12,198 bases of DNA, taken from positions 1 to 12,198 of the forward strand of contig JAFMIS010000032.1 in NCBI GenBank assembly GCA_017853915.1, in the 5' to 3' direction. The notes beneath the pieces are model-generated. The model had not been told where the DNA came from. It was given only the letters and a program-made list of their open reading frames with translations, and did not search any database. The DNA is from a bacterium (GTDB lineage Bacteria > Bdellovibrionota_C > UBA2361 > OMII01). Every line of letters begins with the position of its first letter. The first letter of the stretch is position 1. A program made the translations under genes and the position numbers. Positions 1 to 6,087 of the stretch are shown here, piece by piece.

Positions 1-177
1 AATGTTGAAATCACCATCAATATTGTTGTTCTACCTCTATCGCGGGATGCGGCTTGTGGTTTCAATTTCAGAAGCTGGAATCGGCGCGCTGAAAGCGCTC
101 ACGCGCGTCATGTGCGGTCGAAGATTCAACCGTCCCAATCCGTCGACCCGCCTCCTGGTATGGTGAGCCTGTTGTGG
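1..177. other. Non-coding stretch with a GC-rich hairpin
   Basis: No convincing gene. It lies downstream of the minus-strand outer-membrane gene. An imperfect hairpin is present: GCGCG (84-88) and TGA (90-92) pair with TCA (99-101) and CGCGC (102-106), with C89 bulged and a 6-nt loop. No U-tract follows on either strand, so calling it a terminator would be a guess. The first bases could belong to a neighbouring gene outside the window, but I could not identify an open frame with support. Confidence 0.3.
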
Positions 178-1230
178 TTAGAACCGATACGTCATCGCGG
201 CACGCCAACGATAGGTGGCGGTAATTTGCAGATCCGAATTCTTGACATCGATCGGGATATCGAGACCGAGCACCCCCTGCCATCGATGCCCTAATGTGCC
301 ATTGAGCTCGGGGCCAATAAACTTCGTGTTCGCCGCGGTATCATCGTAATAGACCCCACCGGATCCCGTATCCTTCTCTTTATATTGACCCGAGAGTCGA
401 ACCCGCGCCGCAACCTGGGCTGAATCGCGCACATAAATGAAACTACCAAGTGATGTGGACCAGATAAAATCATTCGCATACCTGTACGAATATGCCCCAT
501 CACTCCTCACTGTGTACTGCAGATCGGCCGATCCCAGCAGACGCTTCCATTGAGTGGTCAAACCAACACCAAACGGAAAGTCAAACGAACCTGAGCCAAG
601 CGCAATATCGTGACCGTGAATCGCATTCTCCGGAACCGCGGCACTCTCATGATGAGATCCTCCGTGTTTAAGCATCGGTCTCGAGCCCCCGTGCGTGGCT
701 TCAGAGCCGGCCTCTTCTTGATGAGCATCCATATGCTCCTCTGACGCCTCCTCACCAAGAAGGTGCGCGTCACCAGTGGGCAACTCCACACCACCAAAAA
801 ACCGCAATCGAAGGGTCGTATCACCATCGGAATACCGCACCGGCAAATAATGCACGAGCAATGACATATCGCCGAAACCGGCATCAGAGCCGTTAGACAC
901 CTCTTCATTTTGAATTCGACGATACGAGCGGCTAATAATCGGGGAGACGAACTGCACCGCGACAGAGTCAGATATGTCATATTGACCGGACACCTGCGTC
1001 ACTGAACTTTTAAGATACTGGTCCGCCGTGTTTTCCACGTAGTGTCCATCCCGCCGCACGCGGTTTAACAAGGTGTACTGCTCCGAGGCACTGAGACGAA
1101 GAGCCCCTTTCGAGGGGCTCTCCACTTGCATAGCAGTATACAAGGCACATAGATCGCACGCTCGGGCTGACCAGGGGAAGATAACAGCACAGGCGACTAT
1201 AGAGCATGCCTTTAGAAGTCTGTTTTTCAT
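178..1230 (-). CDS. Outer-membrane beta-barrel protein with CxxC and His-rich loop (MetA-type/PF13557-like)
   Basis: Predicted 350-residue exported protein, probably an outer-membrane barrel of the 'MetA-pathway of phenol degradation' transporter-like group. Seen: a Sec signal peptide (residues 1-24, KNRLLK n-region, likely cleavage after ARA), then a mature N-terminus CDLCALYT (Cys25 and Cys28), alternating hydrophobic/polar strands, a VELPTGDA motif (148-155), a LGSGSFD motif (211-217), and a C-terminal aromatic residue (YRF-end) typical of BAM substrates. A loop at about 156-207 carries nine His plus many Glu, suggesting metal binding (inference). ATG at 1230 is chosen because it begins the signal peptide directly; a TTG at 1248 would add six residues. 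No strong Shine-Dalgarno is visible. The transported substrate cannot be read from the sequence. The gene is on the same strand as tlyA upstream, with a 57-bp gap. Confidence 0.75.
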   Translation of the reverse strand: MKNRLLKACSIVACAVIFPWSARACDLCALYTAMQVESPSKGALRLSASEQYTLLNRVRRDGHYVENTADQYLKSSVTQVSGQYDISDSVAVQFVSPIISRSYRRIQNEEVSNGSDAGFGDMSLLVHYLPVRYSDGDTTLRLRFFGGVELPTGDAHLLGEEASEEHMDAHQEEAGSEATHGGSRPMLKHGGSHHESAAVPENAIHGHDIALGSGSFDFPFGVGLTTQWKRLLGSADLQYTVRSDGAYSYRYANDFIWSTSLGSFIYVRDSAQVAARVRLSGQYKEKDTGSGGVYYDDTAANTKFIGPELNGTLGHRWQGVLGLDIPIDVKNSDLQITATYRWRAAMTYRF

Positions 1231-1248
1231 GTGGGAATCGTACCGCAA

Positions 1249-1290
1249 TACCGAAAAAAAATAAACTGAGCCCCACGTTAAAGTTTTTTA
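1249..1290 (-). terminator. Possible weak terminator of tlyA
   Basis: On the minus strand an AU-rich stem AAACT/AGTTT (1282-1286 with 1263-1267) runs into an eight-base U-tract (complement of 1253-1260). The upstream arm overlaps the tlyA stop region. The stem is only five base pairs with a 14-nt loop, so the U-tract is the better part of the evidence. Confidence 0.3.
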
Positions 1291-2037
1291 TTGGGAATCA
1301 GATTTTTTGGCCCACACTAAAAACTCCTTATTACCCTCACTGCCCAGAATCGGGGATGGAATAACACCCCCTACCCGCAACCCCTGTTGCTCGAGCAACC
1401 CCTTGACCTCCTCGACAACTCGCTCATGGACAGAAGAATCTACAACGATGCCACCCTCACCAATCTCCTCCCGTCGCGCCTCAAACTGAGGCTTGATGAG
1501 CGCCACAATGTGCCCCGTGGGCGTCATCCACTGAGTCACAATTGGAATAATCTTATCGAGCGAGATAAACGAAACATCGATGGTAACGATAGAGACTGGA
1601 TGCTCCAACCTCTCCACATAACGAGCGTTCGTTCGCTCCATAACAACAACTCGTGGGTCTGAGCGTAGCTTCCAGTCAAGATTTCCATATCCTACATCGA
1701 TGGCAAAAACCTTGGCCGCGCCGCGCCGCAAAAGAACCTCCGTAAATCCTCCCGTGCATGCCCCGACATCAGCACAGATCGCCGCTTCTACCGGCACTTG
1801 AAACGCGGCGAGCGCCGCTTCTAACTTGTAAGCGCCGCGCCCTACATACTCTCGACCATGTTCAACACGCACCGTGCAGGTGGTGCTGACCCGCGCTCCT
1901 ACCTTATCAACCACAATACCATCAACTCGGACCAATCCCGCTCGAACCTGCTTCTCAGCCTGCTCAACGCTCTCGGCTAGTTGATCCGAGATGAGCCGCT
2001 CAACTATCGATTGTTTCGGTGGTCTCTTGTTTGTCAT
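1288..2037 (-). CDS. tlyA: TlyA family rRNA 2'-O-methyltransferase (S4 + FtsJ-like)
   Basis: 249 residues, a usual length for TlyA. The N-terminus (about 10-60) is an S4 RNA-binding domain with the typical ERL...S...A...V..G.V.V.G..V.K pattern. A linker with GRGAYKLEAAL follows, then a Rossmann methyltransferase domain. The SAM-binding loop is DVGACTGGFTEVLL (90-103; the family form is usually DVGASTGGFTD). The next motif is AIDVGYGNLDWKLR (112-125). The FtsJ-type catalytic tetrad reads K71, D154 (in TIDVSFISL), K182 (in ALIKPQFE) and E238 (in NKEFLVW). TlyA proteins methylate 2'-OH groups of cytidines in 16S and/or 23S rRNA; many are annotated 'hemolysin A', a name the chemistry does not support. 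Start is ATG at 2037. The single-gene context does not tell whether this is the 16S+23S or the 23S-only subtype. Confidence 0.94.
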   Translation of the reverse strand: MTNKRPPKQSIVERLISDQLAESVEQAEKQVRAGLVRVDGIVVDKVGARVSTTCTVRVEHGREYVGRGAYKLEAALAAFQVPVEAAICADVGACTGGFTEVLLRRGAAKVFAIDVGYGNLDWKLRSDPRVVVMERTNARYVERLEHPVSIVTIDVSFISLDKIIPIVTQWMTPTGHIVALIKPQFEARREEIGEGGIVVDSSVHERVVEEVKGLLEQQGLRVGGVIPSPILGSEGNKEFLVWAKKSDSQ

Positions 2038-2063
2038 GAAAAGTTAGCGCATACCTTGTGGCC

Positions 2064-2069
2064 AGTATA
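2064..2069 (-). promoter_or_regulatory. Candidate -10 element for tlyA
   Basis: On the minus strand the hexamer TATACT (five of six to TATAAT) lies 27 nt upstream of the tlyA ATG, preceded by an AT-containing stretch. I see no good -35 hexamer at 16-18 nt spacing (TTAACG is 20 nt away), so this is only a candidate. Confidence 0.22.
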
Positions 2070-2247
2070 TGTGACGAAATTGCGCACGACGTTAACACGA
2101 AATGCAAAAAACACAGAGAGAGCCGATCTGGCAGGGACCCTCTGATATGCTCCGACCTCGCACTACGCACTTCATGAGCATCTGTCATTAAAACATCGGT
2201 AGCCGGGATAGTTCGGGTGATGCGCGGGCCTCAGACCGTTTATATTT

Positions 2248-2331
2248 ATGGCAATTTTTTCTGATTCGAGGAAGCCTCGGGCCCTTACTCTTCTTGCTCT
2301 CTGCGTCCTGACGTATCTGGGCTGCCTCTAG
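2248..2331 (+). CDS. Tiny ORF encoding a signal-peptide-like segment (doubtful gene or remnant)
   Basis: ATG-to-TAG, 27 residues. Residues 1-11 contain R8, K9 and R11; residues 12-24 (ALTLLALCVLTYL) are hydrophobic; then G25-C26-L27 and an amber stop. This is the shape of a small lipoprotein or signal peptide, although Tyr at -3 and Leu at -2 depart from the lipobox consensus. If the TAG were read through, the frame would continue 18 codons to a TAA at 2386-2388. No Shine-Dalgarno is visible upstream. It could be a micro-lipoprotein, a truncated gene's 5' end, or chance. Confidence 0.2.
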   Translation: MAIFSDSRKPRALTLLALCVLTYLGCL

Positions 2332-2410
2332 CAGTTCATGATGCCAACCAAGGCCTCACTGCAAGGCTCATCTTACCACGCACTATAAGGAGAAGGGAGA
2401 GGAGGTGCTG

Positions 2411-2443
2411 GCTCTGCAAGATAGACAAGCTATCTTGCAGAGC
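2411..2443. terminator. Perfect 14-bp stem-loop between convergent frames
   Basis: GCTCTGCAAGATAG (2411-2424), a 5-nt loop ACAAG, then CTATCTTGCAGAGC (2430-2443): 14 uninterrupted base pairs. It starts 13 nt past the stop codon of the minus-strand gene at 2457-2927. Position and strength suggest a transcription end or mRNA-stabilising hairpin. Neither strand has a U-tract after it, so it is not a classical intrinsic terminator. A binding site for a dimeric regulator is the alternative. Confidence 0.5.
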
Positions 2444-2456
2444 GCACAGAACCTTA

Positions 2457-2927
2457 TTACTCCGCGGCAAGAGCCAGGAGTTGAGCAGTGGAGCATTTCG
2501 ACAATGCCTTAACCCGCTCCTCCCCAGCGCGCCTCTCAAGTAGAAGCCCCTCACCGACATGAAGGAGCGATCTGCAAATCTCGGCTGTTTCCTCAGACTG
2601 AGTCAAAAGCCGCTTCGCTTCGCCATACGGTAACGGTACTAGCACCGTTGCCGTCCCTCTGAATCTGAGATACGCAAGACTACCCTCAAGCCGCAATTCG
2701 GCTGAGGTGGGTTGGAATCCAAGTCCCCTCCAGTAGTCACTGCACGTATGAAGCGGCATCTTCCCCACTTCAATATTCAGTCGAGTCAGCTTCGGATATG
2801 AGGCTTCAAGGACAACCGCCGCACGTTGAGACAGAAAAAACGCTTGCACGTGATTCCTTTCAAAAAGAATCCTATGGTCGGTCAACCACCGTGGTAGACC
2901 CTTTCTAAGGCCGGTAAAAAGCCTCAC
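2457..2927 (-). CDS. Hypothetical protein, family not recognised
   Basis: Open frame of 156 residues from a GTG at 2927. No Shine-Dalgarno precedes that GTG. An internal GTG at 2849 (residue 27) is preceded by AAGGA at good spacing and would give a 130-residue protein that starts MQAFFLSQ. The protein has no signal peptide or transmembrane segment. Its composition is protein-like: mixed strand and helix up to about residue 105, with one short hydrophobic strand (TATVLVPLPYGEAKRLL, about 92-108), then a charged helical C-terminus (ETAEICRSLLHVGEGLLLERRAG and onward, given here only as its first residues). I could not match it to a family. A perfect hairpin follows the stop. The convergent and upstream neighbours give no functional hint. 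Confidence 0.5.
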   Translation of the reverse strand: MRLFTGLRKGLPRWLTDHRILFERNHVQAFFLSQRAAVVLEASYPKLTRLNIEVGKMPLHTCSDYWRGLGFQPTSAELRLEGSLAYLRFRGTATVLVPLPYGEAKRLLTQSEETAEICRSLLHVGEGLLLERRAGEERVKALSKCSTAQLLALAAE

Positions 2928-2989
2928 AGGGGGTCTATCACTACATCCTATTCTTCACCTCTCTCCCTTCACCAACAGGGTATCGATAT

Positions 2990-3012
2990 GATTAGAGTTA
3001 TTCAACAAGGCC
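2990..3012 (-). repeat. IS903/IS5-family-like terminal sequence (single end, doubtful)
   Basis: Read on the minus strand, the segment beginning at 3012 is GGCCTTGTTGAATAACTC. From memory this differs at two of 18 positions from the IS903-type terminal repeat GGCTTTGTTGAATAAATC. No second, inverted copy and no transposase frame is visible nearby. If real, it is one orphan end of a decayed element. It could also be chance. Confidence 0.25.
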
Positions 3013-3172
3013 GGCTGTCATAATCGATACTCATGAGTGCTCAACTGTTTGGCAAACACCAGTATTCCGCCCCAAATGATGGGCTGCCGTGATTTCGATG
3101 CTGATGCCGCCTAGAACTCCCCGCCGGCTCAACCACACGACTGGCATCCATTAATGCCCCGATGCATGTTCG

Positions 3173-3505
3173 TTAATGCACGAAACGTGCTGACTGATGA
3201 AACATCCTTCTCCATGAAAGGGCCAGAGAGATCGCTTCTCTTACCTCTTCCTCTGTTGAATCGGAGAAAGAAACTGCTACCTCATGAACGATGCTTTGAG
3301 GGCGTCGCAGTTCTTGAATAGAGAACATCTCAAAACAGGAATCCGCGATAACCAATACCTGTTCACGTCGAATATTTTTTTTTGGTGGGTGTGTTTCTGA
3401 TGAGCGCATGAAGCCAACAAAGTTGAAGCACTGCGTACTAACGAGCCTATGAGGAAGGTAGAATAATGCTTGAGTTGTGTACAGCCACTTTTTCATCGTC
3501 GCCAT
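3173..3505 (-). CDS. Doubtful small ORF
   Basis: 110 codons from ATG at 3505 (an alternative ATG is three codons in). No Shine-Dalgarno is visible at either. The C-terminal half has a plausible amphipathic helix (STEEEVREAISLALSW), but the N-terminal half looks random and I recognise no family. It sits in the gene-poor interval beside repeat-like sequence. It may be a decayed gene or a chance frame. Confidence 0.2.
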   Translation of the reverse strand: MATMKKWLYTTQALFYLPHRLVSTQCFNFVGFMRSSETHPPKKNIRREQVLVIADSCFEMFSIQELRRPQSIVHEVAVSFSDSTEEEVREAISLALSWRRMFHQSARFVH

Positions 3506-3642
3506 CTAAGCGGAGCTTCAACTCTGAAAAGTAAGTCCCGAGGAAACTATTTCGATCACAAGAGCACTCCAGAGAGCACACGTTATGTAATATCCGTGCG
3601 CTCATACCCGCCTCCGAGCAACAAAACCTCTTTCTATTTCCA

Positions 3643-3655
3643 CCCTTGATAAGGG
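3643..3655. repeat. PPLIKGG-type intergenic palindrome
   Basis: CCCTT-GAT-AAGGG: five base pairs with a 3-nt loop. In the minus-strand frame it reads TPPLIKGG, a peptide signature familiar as the spurious translation of a dispersed CCCCTTGATAAGGGG-type intergenic repeat seen in many bacterial genomes. Only one copy is present here and its outer arms have decayed. Confidence 0.4.
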
Positions 3656-3837
3656 GCGGGGTCTGCCCTTGCACCAAGAAGTACGCCATCTCCCCCGACC
3701 TATCAGGCTAATTCTTAAAACAAAAAGGGCAATGTCATCAAATTCTTAGGATGGTCAGGGCTCAAAATACCATCCCTCATTGAGGCGCCATAAAATATCA
3801 AGTTTCAAGCACAGGCAGTCGATAACCTATTGGGGCA

Positions 3838-3863
3838 TTTGGATATGTAAGGATACATCCAAA
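3838..3863 (+). promoter_or_regulatory. Leader hairpin upstream of the HDOD-like gene
   Basis: TTTGGAT-(AT bulge)-GTA pairs with TACATCCAAA around an AGGA loop (3850-3853). It ends four bases before the GAGGGG Shine-Dalgarno candidate (3867-3872), which lies 13 nt before the ATG at 3886. A hairpin so close to the ribosome site could modulate translation; that role is inference. Confidence 0.35.
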
Positions 3864-3885
3864 GCCGAGGGGATCAGAGATCGTA

Positions 3886-5358
3886 ATGAAGACTCGCGTT
3901 CCAACTAATCAATTTTCTGAGCGGCGCTTAGACAAAGCGACCAAACACGTCACCAACCTCTGGTTCCCCATCAATCCTTCCATCCTTGAGGAGATCCGAG
4001 AGCGCTTCCGGAACGGCGCGTTCGACGACCGCATAGAAGCTCTGCTCGAAGCTCTTAAAAAAGATTTCGCGCTCTTTACGTTTATCGTTAAAGAGCTGAT
4101 GCCGATCGCATCCAATGAACGCGTTCCACGCGATGTCACGAATAATCCGGCCGAGCTGCTACGATGGGCGGGGCCAACTCGCATCAAAAACATTATATTT
4201 GACGACCAGATTCTCCCATCCAATCACGTGTTCAACTCTATCGAACCGTTTCAGGCAGATCGTTTGCGCGAAACAGCTATCATCGCGTCCACAGCCGAAG
4301 TCTTGAGCGAGAAACATAACCTTGATCCTGAGACCGGTTTCTGTCGAGGTGTGATTCGCGAAATTGGTCTCAATTTGATCGCGTGGAACTACCCCAGCCT
4401 ATATTCCCGAGTGGTTAAAAATCTAACTCCCAATCGATCCCTTGATGAGGAATTAACCTCAGAATTAGGATTCTCGCCATCCTTACTCGCTATGAGAGTC
4501 CTTCGGCCGGACGTAGATGCACAGAAGAGCGATGATGCTTTCGAGCAAACATGGGCTACCTACGATCAACTATGCGAAGTGGGAGAGGCCCTCGCGCGGG
4601 CGGAGAATCCTGCCACCTACCCCTCCGCGGAGAACGACTGGCGGCTCGCCAGCGCGTATCTCGAAAAAACGGTGGGCAACCAGGGAATCGATCTGATCAA
4701 AAACCGAGCGATGGAACATTCTCGAGAATATCAACGCTCTCTCGTGAGCTCATTTCAACCGCTTGAGGATTTCAACCCCGCGGTCAAGGTAGAACACTTC
4801 AAGCAACAGCAAACCGCTCTCAAGAACAGGTACCTACAACACTGCTCTCCTGAGGTGCAGAACGCTCTGAAGGACCTGTATGCCGACATGACAGGCAAAG
4901 ACACCTTAGGGCAAGTTTTGGAGCGGCTTTTCCGAGGTATAATTCCTGAAGCAGGCTTTACGGGAGGATGTGTGTTTGTGGTTGATCCGGCTTCATTCGC
5001 TCTCATGCCCCGCACTGTGTTTGGTACGGTCCGCCTACGCGCCCTTGAGCAGATTACCCTACGCCGTGGACGATCGGGCATGAATGAGCCTCGACTCGGA
5101 GCCCTTGCTGTGCAATCCGGCTATGAATCGGATTCGGCCGCGACAGCGTTGTCGTGCTCTCAGCCGGTCATCGAAAGACCTGAGGATGACAACAACGCCG
5201 CTTTCACCGGAATGTACGGCTCATTGGGCGAAAGTCGCAGAATAGGAGTTCTCTACCTTGAGCTACCGGAGGGAGCGGACGTCGCAAGCGACGCTCAATC
5301 ACTCGGAACCTTTAAGGCCATGCGTCAAGCTCTGAGCGACGCGCTCCGCCTCGACTAG
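3886..5358 (+). CDS. HDOD-like protein with degenerate HD residues and a C-terminal GAF-like region
   Basis: 490 residues, soluble, no signal peptide. The N-terminal part (about 25-220) follows the helical layout of HDOD domains: LWFPINPSILEEI near the start, a long helix ending ALFTFIVKELM (62-72), then DRLRETAIIASTAEVLSEKHNLDPE (125-149, abbreviated), GVIREIGLNLIAWNYPSLY (155-173) and, further on, an LGFSPSLLAMRVL segment. Where catalytic HD phosphohydrolases carry H and HD, this protein has RET (128-130) and RE (158-159), so hydrolysis is unlikely; this is the norm for HDOD proteins. A helical linker (about 220-330) leads to an alpha/beta region (about 330-490) containing GGCVFVVDPASFALMP and RIGVLYLELPE, which resembles a GAF sensor fold (inference). 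HDOD proteins act in signalling or motility control in several proteobacteria. It is transcribed alone and converges with the RRM gene. Confidence 0.65.
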   Translation: MKTRVPTNQFSERRLDKATKHVTNLWFPINPSILEEIRERFRNGAFDDRIEALLEALKKDFALFTFIVKELMPIASNERVPRDVTNNPAELLRWAGPTRIKNIIFDDQILPSNHVFNSIEPFQADRLRETAIIASTAEVLSEKHNLDPETGFCRGVIREIGLNLIAWNYPSLYSRVVKNLTPNRSLDEELTSELGFSPSLLAMRVLRPDVDAQKSDDAFEQTWATYDQLCEVGEALARAENPATYPSAENDWRLASAYLEKTVGNQGIDLIKNRAMEHSREYQRSLVSSFQPLEDFNPAVKVEHFKQQQTALKNRYLQHCSPEVQNALKDLYADMTGKDTLGQVLERLFRGIIPEAGFTGGCVFVVDPASFALMPRTVFGTVRLRALEQITLRRGRSGMNEPRLGALAVQSGYESDSAATALSCSQPVIERPEDDNNAAFTGMYGSLGESRRIGVLYLELPEGADVASDAQSLGTFKAMRQALSDALRLD

Positions 5359-5360
5359 AA

Positions 5361-5400
5361 AAGAAAAAGGGGACGTTTCGCGAAGCGAAACATCCCCTCT
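5361..5400 (-). terminator. Strong stem-loop terminator of the RRM gene, possibly bidirectional
   Basis: GGGGA (5369-5373) pairs with TCCCC (5393-5397); a C·A mismatch follows (5374/5392); then GTTTCGC (5375-5381) pairs with GCGAAAC (5385-5391) around a GAA loop. On the minus strand the stem is followed by UUUUUCUUUUC, a good U-tract, so it is an intrinsic terminator for the RRM gene. On the plus strand the tail TCTCTTACTTC is weaker, but it could still serve the HDOD-like gene, which ends 10 bases before the stem. Confidence 0.85.
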
Positions 5401-5420
5401 CTTACTTCAGAAACGATCGA

Positions 5421-5753
5421 CTACTGACCGCCTCTGTATCCCCCACCGTGACGACGAGGTCCGCCTCCGCCACGATGCCCACCACCGCCACCTTCTCGTG
5501 GTGGACGCTCACGCGCGATATCAACAACAATCGCACGACCCTGCACTTCAGAGCCATTCAAAGCTTGAACCGCTGCCTCCGCCTCTTCCGGAGAGGACAT
5601 CTCTACGAAACCAAAGCCTCTCTTTCGGCCGGTCGCGGGGTCGAGTACTACGCGAGCTGAAGCTACAGTACCAGCCTGCGCGAAAAGATTCGATAACTCC
5701 GCGTCCCCAAATGAGAACGGCAAGTTTCCTACATATAGTTTTTTATTTGACAT
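5421..5753 (-). CDS. Glycine-rich RNA-binding protein with a single RRM
   Basis: 110 residues. One RRM domain spans residues 4 to about 82: RNP2 is LYVGNL (6-11) and RNP1 is KRGFGFVE (44-51), with the conserved aromatic residues (Tyr7, Phe47, Phe49) that stack on RNA bases. The last ~25 residues are a Gly/Arg tail (EGGGGGHRGGGG, then PRRHGGGYRGGQ), as in bacterial Rbp proteins, which resemble plant glycine-rich RNA-binding proteins and are often cold-induced. The ATG at 5753 is preferred over an upstream TTG (5771) because GGAGG (complement of 5758-5762) lies four bases before it and the RRM starts directly. It has its own strong terminator, so it is probably monocistronic. RNA targets cannot be read from the sequence. 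Confidence 0.93.
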   Translation of the reverse strand: MSNKKLYVGNLPFSFGDAELSNLFAQAGTVASARVVLDPATGRKRGFGFVEMSSPEEAEAAVQALNGSEVQGRAIVVDIARERPPREGGGGGHRGGGGPRRHGGGYRGGQ

Positions 5754-6087
5754 TAGTCCTCCACGGCACAATCACTTCTGATAAGCCGCAGGAACTCAGT
5801 GACGAGAGCGCTCACTGCCGCCTCCCACGAAAACAGAGAGGACAATCAGAAACACCGGTAAGGGTCCCGGAGCGGTAACCAGATCCAATGGAAGGATACC
5901 AGCCTCGCGTTATGCTGGTCAATGAAGACTTACAATAAGTCAAAATTTCGGACTTAGGTGGGAAAACACATGCAAACACGGGGAGTTACCAAGCCCCTGT
6001 ATCACCCTCGTAGCGAGCAATCAGGCCAACTTCTATCCTACTAAAGCCCTACAAGAATCCCAAAAACCCGAAAAGCCTGTTTAATCA
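5754..6087. other. Intergenic region: RRM leader and glycosyltransferase 3' region
   Basis: 334 bases without a gene. Near the RRM gene an inverted repeat CAGTGA (5797-5802) / TCACTG (5812-5817) encloses a self-complementary GAG..GCGCTC core and could form a 5'-leader hairpin. ACCAGC (5898-5903) and GCTGGT (5914-5919) form another short stem. On the minus strand ACAGGGG / CCCCGTGT (5976-6000, one bulged base) is a weak hairpin with a poor U-rich tail and may terminate the glycosyltransferase transcript. I could not place a convincing promoter. Confidence 0.4.

Larger units (their letters stand above)
2038..2456. other. Gene-poor interval with a short hydrophobic ORF and a hairpin
   Basis: 419 bases between the tlyA start and the stop of the next minus-strand gene. 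It holds the tlyA promoter region, a 27-codon plus-strand ORF resembling a signal peptide (2248-2331), a purine-rich tract (about 2387-2406) and the perfect hairpin at 2411-2443. A minus-strand frame across 2000-2188 overlaps the tlyA start out of frame and has no features of a real protein. Confidence 0.5.
2928..3885. other. Long gene-poor interval with repeat-like and palindromic remnants
   Basis: 958 bases without a convincing gene. Seen within it: an IS-end-like sequence (2990-3012), a spaced inverted repeat GTATCGAT / ATCGATAC around 2980-3030, a short GCACG-AAA-CGTGC hairpin (3178-3190), a doubtful 110-codon minus frame (3173-3505), a CCCTTGATAAGGG palindrome of the 'PPLIKGG' repeat type (3643-3655), and, closer to the plus-strand gene, an inverted repeat GGATGGT / ACCATCC (3749-3755, 3769-3775), a CCTCA-T-TGAGG hairpin (3775-3785) and a leader hairpin (3838-3863). 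The pattern suggests decayed accessory DNA followed by a regulatory leader. Confidence 0.45.

Noticed and set aside
2000..2188. 62-codon minus frame over the tlyA start
   Set aside because: It overlaps tlyA out of frame and occupies its promoter region, with no recognisable protein features.
2407..2514. Plus-strand 35-codon frame with GTG right after AGAGGAGG
   Set aside because: The GTG overlaps the Shine-Dalgarno-like sequence, the frame runs through the perfect hairpin, and its 3' half is antisense to a minus-strand gene.
3031..3147. 38-codon minus frame between 3147 and 3031, considered as a transposase remnant next to the IS-like end
   Set aside because: I recognise no transposase motif, and the orientation of the IS-like end would place an element interior on the other side.
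3447..3689. 80-codon minus frame containing TPPLIKGG
   Set aside because: The peptide is the usual spurious translation of an intergenic palindrome. The rest of the frame has no protein-like pattern.
5448..5878. Plus-strand frames across the RRM gene and its leader
   Set aside because: They are antisense shadows of a clear RRM protein with both RNP motifs.
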